30,447 nt of DNA from positions 1 to 30,447 of the forward strand of contig JAEXTK010000079.1 in NCBI GenBank assembly GCA_023406985.1. Direction: 5' to 3'. A program made the translations under genes and the position numbers. Within the stretch, counting starts at the first letter, position 1; each line of letters begins with the position of its first letter. The notes beneath the pieces are model-generated. The model did not search any database. It was not told where the DNA came from and saw only the letters and a list, made by a program, of their open reading frames with translations. The stretch is from Spirochaetota bacterium. Lineage in GTDB: Bacteria; Spirochaetota; Spirochaetia; Treponematales; Breznakiellaceae. Shown one piece after another: positions 13,346 through 21,674 of this stretch.

Positions 13346-15796
13346 TCAGCGGTCCAGGAACCGCTCCACCTCGGCCGCCACCTCCGCGAACTCGGCGAAG
13401 CATCGCCGCGTCTCGGGGAGCGAGCGGAGGAAGAGTTCCCCGTAGCGCTTCTTGAGTAGGCGCCCGTCCAGCACGACCACCGCGCCGTGGTCGCTGGACC
13501 GGCGCATGAGGCGTCCGAAGCCTTGCTTGAACTTCATGACCGCCTCGGGCAGGGAAAGGTCCATGAACGCGTTCCCGCCCCTCCGCTCCAAGGCTTCCCG
13601 CCGCGCCTCGAACACGGGGTCGTTCGGGCTGCGGAAAGGCAGCCTGCAGATGATCACGAGCCTGAGCGTATTCCCCGGCGCGTCCACGCCCTCCCAGAAC
13701 GAATTCGTCGCGAACAGGACGCTCGTCTCGTCCTCCAGGAAGGAGGCCAGGAGACGGCCGCGGTCGTCGTCGCCCTGCTTCAGCACGCGGAGCCCCGCCT
13801 CTTCCAGCAGGGGGCGGGCGACGGCGTAGGAGCTCCGGAGGGACTCGTACGAGGTGAAGAGCACGAGGGCCGAGCCCCCCGCCGCGAGGATGAGGCGCGG
13901 TACCGAAGCGTCCACGAAGGATCCGTACCGCTCCTCCTCCGGTAACGGGGCGTCGGTCGGGACGCCGAGGAGGACCGCGCTGCGATAGGGAAACGGAGAA
14001 GGGAACCGGCCGTCCAGGATCGGCTTGTCGGCCAGCTCCGCGACGCCGGATCGGGTAAGCCAGTAGGAAAAGGAATCGGCGACGGTGAGGGTGGCGGAGA
14101 CGCAGGCGACCGTGCGGTTCGGCGCGAACAGCGCGTCGCGGAGGGACGGCGCGACGTCGAGGGGTGTCGCGTTGAACAGGGCCCAGGCCTCCCCCTTGGA
14201 GCTCCGCCTCCGTTCTATCCAGAACACCTGGTCCTGCCGTTCGTCGAATTCCAGGAAATGACCGCAGACGGAACCGACGCTCTCGACGCGGCGGAGCACC
14301 GCCTTGGCTTCCCAGACTGCGGCGTCGTCCGCGCTCGCCAAGTCTTCCCCCCCGTCGCCGATGCGGTCCAGAAGTTCGCGTACGAGTCCCGCGAGCGATC
14401 CCACGCTGCGCCGCGCCTCGGCGAGGGGTTCCATGAGGATGGACCTGAGCGAGCCGTCCTTGGGTCCGGTCAGGCGGAAGGTCCCCTCGCCTCCCATGAG
14501 CTGCAGACCGGCGGTGTCCAGGGCCTCCAGGGCTTCGCGGGCGAGTCGGACCGCCTCGGCGATCTTGTCCACGGCGTCCTCAGCGCCCGCGATCGCCGCG
14601 AGTCGGAGCGCGAGGCCGGTTTCCAGCCCGCGGCGGCGACGGTACAGCCGCGCGAAGAGGCGGTACGCGCCGAGGCGGCCGAAGCCGTCCGAGAAGAACG
14701 ACGTCGCGGAATCCTCGATGGTGTGGGCCTCATCCACGATGACCCGGGCGTAGGGCGGAAGGACGACCGTCCCGTCGTAACCGGCTCCCGAATCCCGCGC
14801 CGCCAAATCGGCGAAGAGGAGATGGTGGTTGACCACGAGGATATTCGCCTCCGCCGCCTCCCGGCGGAGCGCGAGGAAAAAGCAGCGTTCCCGTTCCGGG
14901 CAGCGCGCGGCGAGGCAGGTATCCGATTCGGAGCATACCCTCGACCACGACCCCTCATCGGGGAGGAAGGGGAGCTCCGATCGGCTCCCCGTCGCGGTGG
15001 TCGCGGCCCAGGCGGCGATGGCTTCCAGATCCTGCCCTTCTTCGGGGAACAGCTCGAGTTCGGCCTGGGCGTCCGCGAGGCGGCGGAGGCAGAGGTAATT
15101 CGATCTCCCCTTGATGAGGGCCGCCTTGACCTTCTTGCGCATGGCGGAAGAGACGAGCGGGATGTCCTTGTCGAAGAGCTGCTGCTGCAGGTTGATCGTC
15201 GCGGTGGAGATGACCACCCGCTCATCGTTGGCCGCCGCCCAGGACATGGCCGGTAAAAGATAGGCGAAGGACTTGCCGACGCCGGTCCCCGCCTCGGCGG
15301 CGACGACCGCGTCCTCGTTGAAGGCTCGGGAGACGAGGCGCATCAACTCGAGCTGCGTCGGCCGGCTCTCGTACCTCTCCAGGCGGCGCGCGATGGCGCC
15401 GCCCTCTTCCATCGCGGCGACGAGGGCATCCGCGTCCAAGGCTTTGAGCGTCCGCTTGGGCGTCGGCTCGACGACGACGTAGACGTGCTCAGCCTCGTTG
15501 TCGACGATGTAGGAGCCCACCCCGCCTTCGGCAGCGCGGGACGCCACGGCGAGATCCGCGTCGCTCGGCGCGAGGGAACCGGAAGGATGATTGTGGATGA
15601 GGACGTCGGCCTTTTCGTAATTGAGCGAGGGGGCCAGCACGGCCGCCGCGTGCCCGCGCGCCGCGATCTGCACGGAATCGACGAGGCCGGCCTCGTCCAG
15701 GAAACCGAGCGCGAACACTTCGTTGCCTTCGGCATCCTGGATCGCCGCCCGTAAAGAGGCTCTGGCATTGTCGGTAAGTCGGCGGTCGGCACGCAT
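13346..15796 (-). CDS. JAMM (RadC-like) domain fused to a DinG/XPD-type Fe-S helicase
   Basis: An 816-residue two-part protein. Residues 1-115 form a JAB/MPN metalloprotease-like domain: IHNHPSGSLAPSDAD gives H68-x-H70, S78 and D81 in exact H-x-H-x7-S-x2-D spacing, as in RadC. Residues 140-816 are a superfamily 2 5'-3' DNA helicase of the DinG/XPD/YoaA type. They have Walker A EAGTGVGKS (168-176), Fe-S cysteines C288, C294, C299 and C305, the VNHHLLFADL block, the DEAH box (355-358), SATL motifs and QGFGRLMRR as motif VI. DinG helicases unwind R-loops and damaged forks. ATG 15796 is the start where the family-like sequence begins; only a weak AGGG precedes it, and the tRNA-Glu terminator is immediately upstream. 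Confidence 0.92.
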   Translation of the reverse strand: MRADRRLTDNARASLRAAIQDAEGNEVFALGFLDEAGLVDSVQIAARGHAAAVLAPSLNYEKADVLIHNHPSGSLAPSDADLAVASRAAEGGVGSYIVDNEAEHVYVVVEPTPKRTLKALDADALVAAMEEGGAIARRLERYESRPTQLELMRLVSRAFNEDAVVAAEAGTGVGKSFAYLLPAMSWAAANDERVVISTATINLQQQLFDKDIPLVSSAMRKKVKAALIKGRSNYLCLRRLADAQAELELFPEEGQDLEAIAAWAATTATGSRSELPFLPDEGSWSRVCSESDTCLAARCPERERCFFLALRREAAEANILVVNHHLLFADLAARDSGAGYDGTVVLPPYARVIVDEAHTIEDSATSFFSDGFGRLGAYRLFARLYRRRRGLETGLALRLAAIAGAEDAVDKIAEAVRLAREALEALDTAGLQLMGGEGTFRLTGPKDGSLRSILMEPLAEARRSVGSLAGLVRELLDRIGDGGEDLASADDAAVWEAKAVLRRVESVGSVCGHFLEFDERQDQVFWIERRRSSKGEAWALFNATPLDVAPSLRDALFAPNRTVACVSATLTVADSFSYWLTRSGVAELADKPILDGRFPSPFPYRSAVLLGVPTDAPLPEEERYGSFVDASVPRLILAAGGSALVLFTSYESLRSSYAVARPLLEEAGLRVLKQGDDDRGRLLASFLEDETSVLFATNSFWEGVDAPGNTLRLVIICRLPFRSPNDPVFEARREALERRGGNAFMDLSLPEAVMKFKQGFGRLMRRSSDHGAVVVLDGRLLKKRYGELFLRSLPETRRCFAEFAEVAAEVERFLDR

Positions 15797-15803
15797 GGCG
15801 ATA

Positions 15804-15854
15804 CCCTATAAAGAGAGAGACCCGATAACGACCGTAATCGCTACCGGGTCTCTC
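15804..15854 (-). terminator. Terminator of tRNA-Glu
   Basis: GAGAGACCCG (15815-15824) pairs with CGGGTCTCTC (15845-15854), a ten-base-pair stem that can be extended slightly. On the minus strand it is followed by CTCTTTAT, a modest T-rich tail. It lies between the tRNA and the helicase start codon. Confidence 0.7.
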
Positions 15855-15860
15855 AATCGG

Positions 15861-15932
15861 CATCTCCTAGGGGATTCGAACCCCTGTTGGCGGGATGAAA
15901 ACCCGCTGTCCTAACCCCTAGACGAAGGAGAC
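15861..15932 (-). tRNA. tRNA-Glu (anticodon TTC)
   Basis: The minus strand starts GTCTCCTTCGTCTAGG and folds as a cloverleaf. The acceptor stem GTCTCCT pairs with AGGAGAT (G-T at the first pair), the anticodon stem GCGGG/CCCGC holds the loop TTTTCAT with TTC at 15899-15897, and the T-arm is AGGGG-TTCGAAT-CCCCT. The length is 72 with discriminator G. CCA is not encoded (CCG follows), so it must be added post-transcriptionally. It has a near-consensus promoter and a terminator of its own. Confidence 0.97.
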
Positions 15933-15956
15933 GCGAATAACTCGTGTACGAGCGGC

Positions 15957-15985
15957 ACTATACAAAAAAGAGGCGGCCCTGTCAA
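15957..15985 (-). promoter_or_regulatory. Promoter of tRNA-Glu
   Basis: On the minus strand, TTGACA (15985-15980), a 17-base spacer and TATAGT (15962-15957), about 25 bases before the mature 5' end. It is one of the best sigma-70-type promoters in the window. Confidence 0.85.
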
Positions 15986-16009
15986 TACGGGGCGTCGCCG
16001 GTTCTCGGC

Positions 16010-17251
16010 TTACATCTTGAGTTTTTTGAGCAGCATTTCCCTGAAGCGCTGCACCTGGTCGGACTCCGGCTCGGCGGCCAGCGCATCCTCGCAATCGGCC
16101 AGGGCCCGGGGATAATCGCCGATGTGGAAATAAGCCTGGGCGCGTCGATAGAGGGCGAAGTGCTGGTAGGGATTAATGCTCAACGCGAGGGTAAAATCGT
16201 CGATGGCCTCTGTATACTCCTTGAGCACGGATTTCACCACCGCGCGATAGTACGCAGCCTTATAGCAGGACGGATCCAGCTCCAGGGTGCGGGTGAAGTC
16301 GGTGATCGCCTCTTGGTACCGCGATTCGGCGAAATTCGCCATGCCGCGATGCTTATGGATGACCGATTTCACGAAATCGCTCGCGTCGAGCGAGAGGATG
16401 CGCGTATAGATCTCGATGGCCCGATCGAACTGGTCGTTGTTGTGCGCGTAGAGCGCGTCCAGCAGCATGTCGTCTATGGAATCGCCGCCCTTGGAGGGTT
16501 CCAGGCGGAAGAGCGGCTTGACGCGCGCCTCCGCGTCTTTCGCGTCCTCCTGGAACAGGAGGCCGTCGGTCGATTCCTCGATCTTCCTGAAGAAGGTCTC
16601 CCTGCGCTTGCCGAGCTCTCGGTTGAGCTGGCGTTGGTAATCCCGGATTTCCTGGAATACGATGTCCGCGAGGGAAAGGCTCGCGTTCACCGCCGCGAGC
16701 TTGCGTTTCATGGGCTCGTCGAAGGGCGTGAACTCGGCCTTGTAGACGAGTTCGTGCTCGACTTCGGCCCAGGCATCCTGCAGGATGGTGCGGATCTGGA
16801 TCTCAACGACCGAGCAGCCGCAGTTGCCGCGCCGTTTCCGGATATCCTCGGGTATCTTCACGAGCAGGTGGGTCGACTCGTAACCGAATTCCTTGAACGA
16901 GTAGTTGGAGCCCTTCCGCTCCACTTCCGTCACCTCGAAGGCGCGCTCCAAGGCGCTCTCCGCCGCCTGCAGGTCCTCGATGAAGGGACAGACCACGCGG
17001 ACGCCCATGAGGTCCGTGATGAGGGGGACCATCGTCTTGTCGCTCGTTTTTTGCATGATGCGGACCAGTTTTTTGAAATAGCTTTGGAAGCTCTTCGCGC
17101 GACCTTTGACGGTCGGCCGCGGGTTGAGGGTTCGGAGCGTCTCTTCCACCCGCGCTTCCAGATCCTTCACGACCAGGGCGCGCGTAGACGCGTAACGCTC
17201 GAATTCCTTCTGCAGGAGCCCTCGGTCAGGATACCATGTCTCTTCCACCAT
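16010..17251 (-). CDS. RelA/SpoT-type nucleotide synthetase domain with C-terminal TPRs
   Basis: A single RelA/SpoT synthetase domain with no HD hydrolase, followed by TPRs. Residues 45-175 hold the family motifs GRAKSFQSYFKKL (50-62), LITDLMGVRVV (77-87, with D80), FGYESTHLLVKIP (122-134) and VEIQIRTILQDAWAEVEHELVYK (149-171, with E150). Residues about 263-405 form three to four TPRs (RAIEIYTRILSLD, EAITDFTRTLELDP, EAIDDFTLALSINP, RALADCEDALAAEP). The likely product is (p)ppGpp or a related alarmone; small synthetases also include toxins that modify tRNA, and the sequence does not decide. I use ATG 17251 rather than 17290, because the first 13 codons of the longer form are the arm and T-run of the flaA terminator. 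No own promoter is evident, so expression may rely on read-through. Confidence 0.82.
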   Translation of the reverse strand: MVEETWYPDRGLLQKEFERYASTRALVVKDLEARVEETLRTLNPRPTVKGRAKSFQSYFKKLVRIMQKTSDKTMVPLITDLMGVRVVCPFIEDLQAAESALERAFEVTEVERKGSNYSFKEFGYESTHLLVKIPEDIRKRRGNCGCSVVEIQIRTILQDAWAEVEHELVYKAEFTPFDEPMKRKLAAVNASLSLADIVFQEIRDYQRQLNRELGKRRETFFRKIEESTDGLLFQEDAKDAEARVKPLFRLEPSKGGDSIDDMLLDALYAHNNDQFDRAIEIYTRILSLDASDFVKSVIHKHRGMANFAESRYQEAITDFTRTLELDPSCYKAAYYRAVVKSVLKEYTEAIDDFTLALSINPYQHFALYRRAQAYFHIGDYPRALADCEDALAAEPESDQVQRFREMLLKKLKM

Positions 17252-17270
17252 ATCGCCCGCTTCGAAATCG

Positions 17271-17304
17271 AAAAAAAAGGGCGCCGTCATTCACGACGGC
17301 GCCC
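17271..17304 (-). terminator. Strong terminator of flaA
   Basis: A ten-base-pair perfect stem GGGCGCCGTC / GACGGCGCCC (17279-17288 / 17295-17304) with a six-base loop and eight T's on the minus strand (17278-17271), 20 bases after the flaA stop. It overlaps the ATG at 17290. Confidence 0.95.
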
Positions 17305-17324
17305 TTACCTAGACGAGTGCCGTA

Positions 17325-18344
17325 TTACTTGCCCGCTTCAGGGGAGGGAGTGAAGGAGGTCTCGGAGGCCTTCTTCTGCTGCTCCAGATAGCGGTTGACC
17401 TGCGCGTCGCCGAAGCGATTCATCTCGGCGTTCTTGCGGGCGTTCTCGCGATCCTTCACGATATTCCACAGACCTTCGTCCTCGATATCGCGATCGGAAT
17501 CGATGACCGCGAGGTCGTAGATGACCTTCACGTCCTTGAAGTACGTGATGAAATCGCCGCCCTCATTGGTCGCGTCGCGCTGGATCAGGAAACCGCCGAA
17601 CTTCACGAAGGGGGTAGCCTTCGGATAGAGCGGGTAGATCCGGAGCTCGCGGTTGCGAACTTCGGTGACGTAGTTTGGGTTATCCCAGCGGAGCTCGCCC
17701 CAACCATCGTAGTTGAGGTAACCCATGAAGATGGGGGTTTCGGCGCCGTCGGCGTCCACGAGGATGGCGGAGAGCGCGTGGGGGAAGTTGAGTCCGTAGA
17801 CGTTGACCGCGACGGACTTGATGACGCCGACGTTCTTCACGACGCCGAGGCCGTTCTCGAACCGGGTCGTCTTGTTCGCGCGCTCCTCGGCGGTCGGCGG
17901 CTGCACCGTGCCGTCGTCGGCGACCTGAGACTGCGGCTCGAAGGCGGGAATGGAGAAGGGCGGCTGGATGCGGGCCCAAGAATTGAAGGACTCGAGCGGG
18001 AAATGAACCCGGACGCCGAGAACCTTGCCGTATTTCTTGGAGTCCGCGCCGAGCGTATAGCTCTTGGCCTGGTTGGTCACGGAGCGCGAGGAAGAGGCGA
18101 GGACGACATCCCAGTTGCCCAAGGCGAGGGAAGTCTTCATCACCGCTTTCTGGTCCGCGGTGTAGCTGGCGCCGGCCACGCTGGAATAATCCATCATGGT
18201 CGCCCGGTTGTCTTGAGGAACGTTGTCCTGATTGGGGCGAATGTCGGCCGCGAGCTTCGAGAAGTCGATGAGCACGGCTTCTTCTGCGAAGACCGCGCCA
18301 ACCGCGAGCAACGCGATGGCAACAAGAATGAACGTCCGTTTCAT
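17325..18344 (-). CDS. flaA: Flagellar filament outer-layer (sheath) protein FlaA
   Basis: FlaA is exported to the periplasm and forms the sheath around the FlaB core of spirochaete periplasmic flagella. The 339-residue precursor starts with MKRTFILVAIALLAVGAVFA, a signal peptide with cleavage after AFA. The mature protein contains the FlaA features LGVRVHFPLESFNSWARIQPPF, SVAVNVYGLNFPHALSAILVD, PIFMGYLNYDGWGELRW, LRIYPLYP and FVKFGGFLIQRD. The C-terminal ~50 residues are charged. The gene has its own consensus promoter and an AAAGGAG ribosome-binding site seven bases from the ATG. It ends at a strong terminator, as expected for a highly expressed structural gene. Spirochaetes often have two FlaA proteins; which one this is cannot be settled here. 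Confidence 0.95.
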   Translation of the reverse strand: MKRTFILVAIALLAVGAVFAEEAVLIDFSKLAADIRPNQDNVPQDNRATMMDYSSVAGASYTADQKAVMKTSLALGNWDVVLASSSRSVTNQAKSYTLGADSKKYGKVLGVRVHFPLESFNSWARIQPPFSIPAFEPQSQVADDGTVQPPTAEERANKTTRFENGLGVVKNVGVIKSVAVNVYGLNFPHALSAILVDADGAETPIFMGYLNYDGWGELRWDNPNYVTEVRNRELRIYPLYPKATPFVKFGGFLIQRDATNEGGDFITYFKDVKVIYDLAVIDSDRDIEDEGLWNIVKDRENARKNAEMNRFGDAQVNRYLEQQKKASETSFTPSPEAGK

Positions 18345-18387
18345 TCAAAACTCCTTTCGATCACGCGATAAACCTTGGTCATAAGGA

Positions 18388-18415
18388 ATTATACGAGAAG
18401 GGTTTCATTTGTCAA
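18388..18415 (-). promoter_or_regulatory. Consensus promoter of flaA
   Basis: On the minus strand, TTGACA (18415-18410), a 16-base spacer and TATAAT (18393-18388), both hexamers perfect. The -35 is read through the last codons (Val-Asp-Lys) of the upstream GerMN gene. Confidence 0.9.
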
Positions 18416-18941
18416 CGTTTTTTGTTTTTTTTGAGGCGGGACTAAAAGCTTCCGTTTCCGCGAAATCGGATGCGAACGGCTCGTGTCCGGCGATGAAAAT
18501 TCGGACCGACTTGATGCTCCGGAAGTTCCGCTCGAGCCCCGCGGCGAGGGTCGCCAAAGACCGCCGCGCGTCCGCCTCCGTCTCGGTCGGCAAGGCGGCG
18601 GCGGCCGAAAGATCCACGAACGCCGTTCCGTCGCGGATCAGGAGCGACTCGAGCTGCGTGCCCTTCGGGAAAAGCCGCCCGAGGCTCACCGACTCGCTCC
18701 CGAGGAGCGCTTCCTCGACGTAGCGCGCGGCGCGGAGTTCCCGTTTGCCGAAACGCGGCAGGGCCCGGATCTCCACGGAAGGCTTGCCGTTCCTCACGCC
18801 GTAGAACACGAAGGTGGCGAACGTCTTGCCCGAGGCCGCGAAATCGATCAGGGCTACGAGGAGGAGCAGCAGGAGGTAGAAGCCGCGGCGATACCGCGCG
18901 ACGGAAGCGTAGCGGCGGAAGGCTGCCAATAGTGCACTCAT
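18405..18941 (-). CDS. Membrane-anchored GerMN-domain protein
   Basis: A 178-residue protein with a short basic cytoplasmic start, one membrane segment (about 21-36, YLLLLLLVALIDFAA) and a periplasmic GerMN domain: ARYVEEALLGSESVSLGRLFPKGTQLESLLIRDGTAFVDLS at about residues 71-112 matches the pattern of GerM/lipoprotein GerMN domains. Such domains accompany N-acetylmuramoyl-L-alanine amidases in many bacteria, and here the amidase gene is directly upstream with a four-base overlap (ATGA). A role in cell-wall remodelling is inferred; spore formation is not implied. The Lys-rich C-terminus is coded by the sequence that also serves as the -35 of flaA. Confidence 0.82.
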   Translation of the reverse strand: MSALLAAFRRYASVARYRRGFYLLLLLLVALIDFAASGKTFATFVFYGVRNGKPSVEIRALPRFGKRELRAARYVEEALLGSESVSLGRLFPKGTQLESLLIRDGTAFVDLSAAAALPTETEADARRSLATLAAGLERNFRSIKSVRIFIAGHEPFASDFAETEAFSPASKKTKNVDK

Positions 18942-20065
18942 CGGATTGCGGTGAACCCTCCGGACCGTTCGAACGCGGTTACGAAATCCACGGTGCCACT
19001 ATATAACGCCTCGGAAAGCTTCCGCAAGTGCAGGGGATCGGAGAGCATGCGGGCGTCCTCGGGATTCGTGACGAAGCCCAGTTCCACGAGGACGGACGGC
19101 ATGCGGGCGTTACGCACGACGAACCACTCTTCGGCCTTGATGCCGCGCGAAGGGCTCTGTCCCCCGATGGTCTGGTCCAAGCGGGCCATGATGGAACGGG
19201 CGATCATGATGCTCTCCGTGGTGAACTCTTCTTCCAGCATGGCGTTCAAGATGGGCAACACCTCCGACGATTCGGCGAAGCGGTCGGCGTCGATCACCGT
19301 GCGCCGGTACTCCGGGGAGAGGTACCAAACCTCGTACCCCCGGGCCCGCTTATTGAAGGAGGCGTTGGCGTGGATGGAGATGAAGAGGATCGCCTCGTTG
19401 TCGGCGAGCGGGACGGAATTCGCGACCGAAACCCGCTGGTCCAAGGTCGGGAAGGTATCCCCTTTCCGCGTCAGGAGCACGCGCTTGTCCGGATACGCGG
19501 CCGCGAGCTTGGCATGGAAATCCACGGCGACCTTGAGGACGAGATCCTTCTCGACCACCTCCACGGATTTTCCGTCGATGGTATGGGTGGCCACGGCCCC
19601 GGTATCCTTGCCCCCGTGTCCCGGATCCACGAGGATGGCCGCGATGCGGAACCGGGCATGGTCCCGCTCCGCGGCGCGGGAGACGCTCGCGCGTACCGCC
19701 TCCACGAAAGTCCGGGGAAAACTGAGCGAGTCGGCCGCGAAATAGGGGGAAGGAGCGCGGATGACTTCCTTACCGTCGAGGACGGCCGCGGCCGGGGTCG
19801 GAGCCGCGAGCGCGCGGAAGACGAGGCGATGCGCTCCGAATTCCAAAGCGCCCATCCGGGATAGCGGGTCCCAGCGAAGCCGCGCGCCGAGTTCGGCGAG
19901 GGCCTCGTCCATGGTGAGGAAGGTTTCCGCGGAGGCGGTCCCTCCCGCGGGAGTCGGAGCGGCGGGTTTCGCCGCGTCCTCAGCCGCCGACGCGGGGACG
20001 CACAGCGCGATCAGGAAGAGCGCGAGCGGAAGACTCAACATCCTCACGCCGATGGACCGCGGCAC
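18938..20065 (-). CDS. N-acetylmuramoyl-L-alanine amidase (Amidase_3)
   Basis: A periplasmic zinc enzyme that cuts the lactyl-peptide link in peptidoglycan, used for cell separation. An N-terminal export signal (MPRSIGVRMLSLPLALFLIALCVPASA) is followed by a Pro/Ala linker and a ~90-residue domain of AMIN or copper-amine-oxidase-N type. The catalytic domain starts at about 138: ILVDPGHGGKDTGA (H150), E172 in VVEKD, H232 in SIHANA and E328 in VELGFVTNPEDARML, the full zinc and catalytic set. GTG 20065 is chosen as start because it gives the signal peptide its basic n-region; an ATG at 20041 is the alternative. It follows the ATP-grasp gene by six bases and overlaps the GerMN gene, so it belongs to the operon. 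Confidence 0.92.
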   Translation of the reverse strand: MPRSIGVRMLSLPLALFLIALCVPASAAEDAAKPAAPTPAGGTASAETFLTMDEALAELGARLRWDPLSRMGALEFGAHRLVFRALAAPTPAAAVLDGKEVIRAPSPYFAADSLSFPRTFVEAVRASVSRAAERDHARFRIAAILVDPGHGGKDTGAVATHTIDGKSVEVVEKDLVLKVAVDFHAKLAAAYPDKRVLLTRKGDTFPTLDQRVSVANSVPLADNEAILFISIHANASFNKRARGYEVWYLSPEYRRTVIDADRFAESSEVLPILNAMLEEEFTTESIMIARSIMARLDQTIGGQSPSRGIKAEEWFVVRNARMPSVLVELGFVTNPEDARMLSDPLHLRKLSEALYSGTVDFVTAFERSGGFTAIR

Positions 20066-20071
20066 GAGCGC

Positions 20072-21667
20072 TTACTCCCCCGCCCCGACCGCCCGAGCCA
20101 ACGCGTCCAAGAGATACGCGCCGCCCTGATAGCCGCCCCTGCAGATCGCCTTCCAGAACCGTCGGCCGATGACGGCGCCTGGGGAGGCGTCGGCGCCCCG
20201 CGCTACGGGAAGCGGCAGGCCGGTGAGCCGCCGCACGGCGGCCAGGCTATCTTCGACATTCCGCCCTACGTAATCCGCGCTTTCCGCGGACTGGAGCGCG
20301 GGGAAGGCGAGCACGGCGAGCCGCCCCTCCCTGATCGCAGCCGCCGAGGGCTCAGGGTCGGGGAACTCCTCCAGGGCGGCGCGGAGGGAGGCCGGGAGGG
20401 AAAAGGCGTCCGGCGGGAAGGACCGCCGCCCGTGGAGACCGGTCCCGAGGAAGGCCTCCGTCACGGGATGGGGGGCTTCCAGACGGATGAGCAGGCGCCG
20501 GGCCGCGCGCTCCGCGGCCGCGACCGCCTCCTCCCTGAGCGGCGCTGCCGCGATGACGTTGCCGCACTTGGATACGTTGTTCTCGGGGAAGGATACGGAA
20601 GATCCGGGGGAGACGCGCAGGAAGAGGTCCTTCACGTGCGGCTCCGCCGATGCCGCTTCGAGTCCTTCGATGGAACGGACGACCCCGGGGATGGAGATGA
20701 ACGCGCGTTCCGCGCAGGTCCAGTTCATCTTCGGCTCGAGGTCCTTCGGCGCCTCGCCGACGGCGATGGCGATGGCCCCCGCGGTCGGCTCTACGCCCGA
20801 GGAGTACGGATAGGTCCAGCCCGACATGTAGCCGCCCGAAAGCCGGGCAGCGATCTCGCCGATCATCGGCCCTCCGGCGGTGAGCTTGATGTCCCCCTTG
20901 GCCGCGCCTTCCATGATGCCGAGCGCGCGCACCCCCTGCTCGAAGACGAACAGGAGCTCCGCCGCGGTCTCCGCGTCGACCGAAGTCGGCATGGTGTGGC
21001 CCATCTCGATGAAGTAGGGAGGAAAGAAGATATGCCGGTCGGCGAGGCCGCATATCGTGATCTTGCCCCCGTGCACGAGGGCATCCACCGAGAATTCCGG
21101 GCCTTCCATATACTGTTCCACGATCGCCCTTCCCGTCCGCGAATAACGGAGGGCGTCGGCTACCGCGCCCGCGAATTCCGCTTCGCCGTCGACCCGCCGG
21201 CAACCGCGGGCGCCCATGTTGTCCACGGGCTTGACCACCACCGGGAAATCGAAGGGAATCGTCGCGGGTCCCGTCGGAAGGGCCGACAGGATGACGAATT
21301 TCGGGGAGGGCACGCCCGCCTCGCGGAAGCGCCTGCGCATGCGCTCCTTGTCCGAGGCATCCAGGGCGGCCTCGTGGGGGATGCCCGGCAAGCCGAGCCG
21401 TTCGGCGACCCAGGCGACCGAGGCGGAGAAATCCGTCCCCGCGGTCATGACGCCCGCAAGTCCGCCGTCGGCGGCCAGTTTTCGCGCGAACGCCTCGAGC
21501 GCGTGCTTGTCCTTGAGATCGATGCGTTCGAACCGGTCCGCCTCGGCGGCGCAGGGGGCCGCGGCGTCCGCGTCCACGACGACGGCCTCCAGGCCCCGCG
21601 CCTTGGCCAGGCGTATCGCGGGCCCCTGCATCACGCCCGCGCCGAGTATGAGAATGCGTTTGGCCAT
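20072..21667 (-). CDS. ATP-grasp ligase of unknown substrate
   Basis: A 531-residue enzyme. MAKRILILGAGVMQGPAIRLAKARG opens a pre-ATP-grasp Rossmann-like domain (1-100), followed by an ATP-grasp core (about 105-310) with VVVKPVDNMGARG (143-155, ATP lysine and loop), IVEQYMEGPEFSVDALV and KGDIKLTAGGPMIGEIAARLSGG. The family (carbamoyl-phosphate-synthase-large-chain-like, PurK/LysX type) joins a carboxylate to an amine or thiol. Residues after about 310 include a lid (RVSPGSSVSFPENNVSKCGNVIAA) and about 130 further residues that I cannot assign. The substrate is unknown; in this operon it may be a sugar acid or an amino-acid substituent. GGAG lies five bases before ATG 21667, seven bases after the preceding gene. 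Confidence 0.88.
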   Translation of the reverse strand: MAKRILILGAGVMQGPAIRLAKARGLEAVVVDADAAAPCAAEADRFERIDLKDKHALEAFARKLAADGGLAGVMTAGTDFSASVAWVAERLGLPGIPHEAALDASDKERMRRRFREAGVPSPKFVILSALPTGPATIPFDFPVVVKPVDNMGARGCRRVDGEAEFAGAVADALRYSRTGRAIVEQYMEGPEFSVDALVHGGKITICGLADRHIFFPPYFIEMGHTMPTSVDAETAAELLFVFEQGVRALGIMEGAAKGDIKLTAGGPMIGEIAARLSGGYMSGWTYPYSSGVEPTAGAIAIAVGEAPKDLEPKMNWTCAERAFISIPGVVRSIEGLEAASAEPHVKDLFLRVSPGSSVSFPENNVSKCGNVIAAAPLREEAVAAAERAARRLLIRLEAPHPVTEAFLGTGLHGRRSFPPDAFSLPASLRAALEEFPDPEPSAAAIREGRLAVLAFPALQSAESADYVGRNVEDSLAAVRRLTGLPLPVARGADASPGAVIGRRFWKAICRGGYQGGAYLLDALARAVGAGE

Positions 21668-21674
21668 ATCGCTC

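Noticed and set aside
13346..15796. Window may hold a phage-defence system (JAMM plus helicase)
   Set aside because: No nuclease, toxin or mobile-element genes are nearby; neighbours are house-keeping genes, so repair is the simpler reading.
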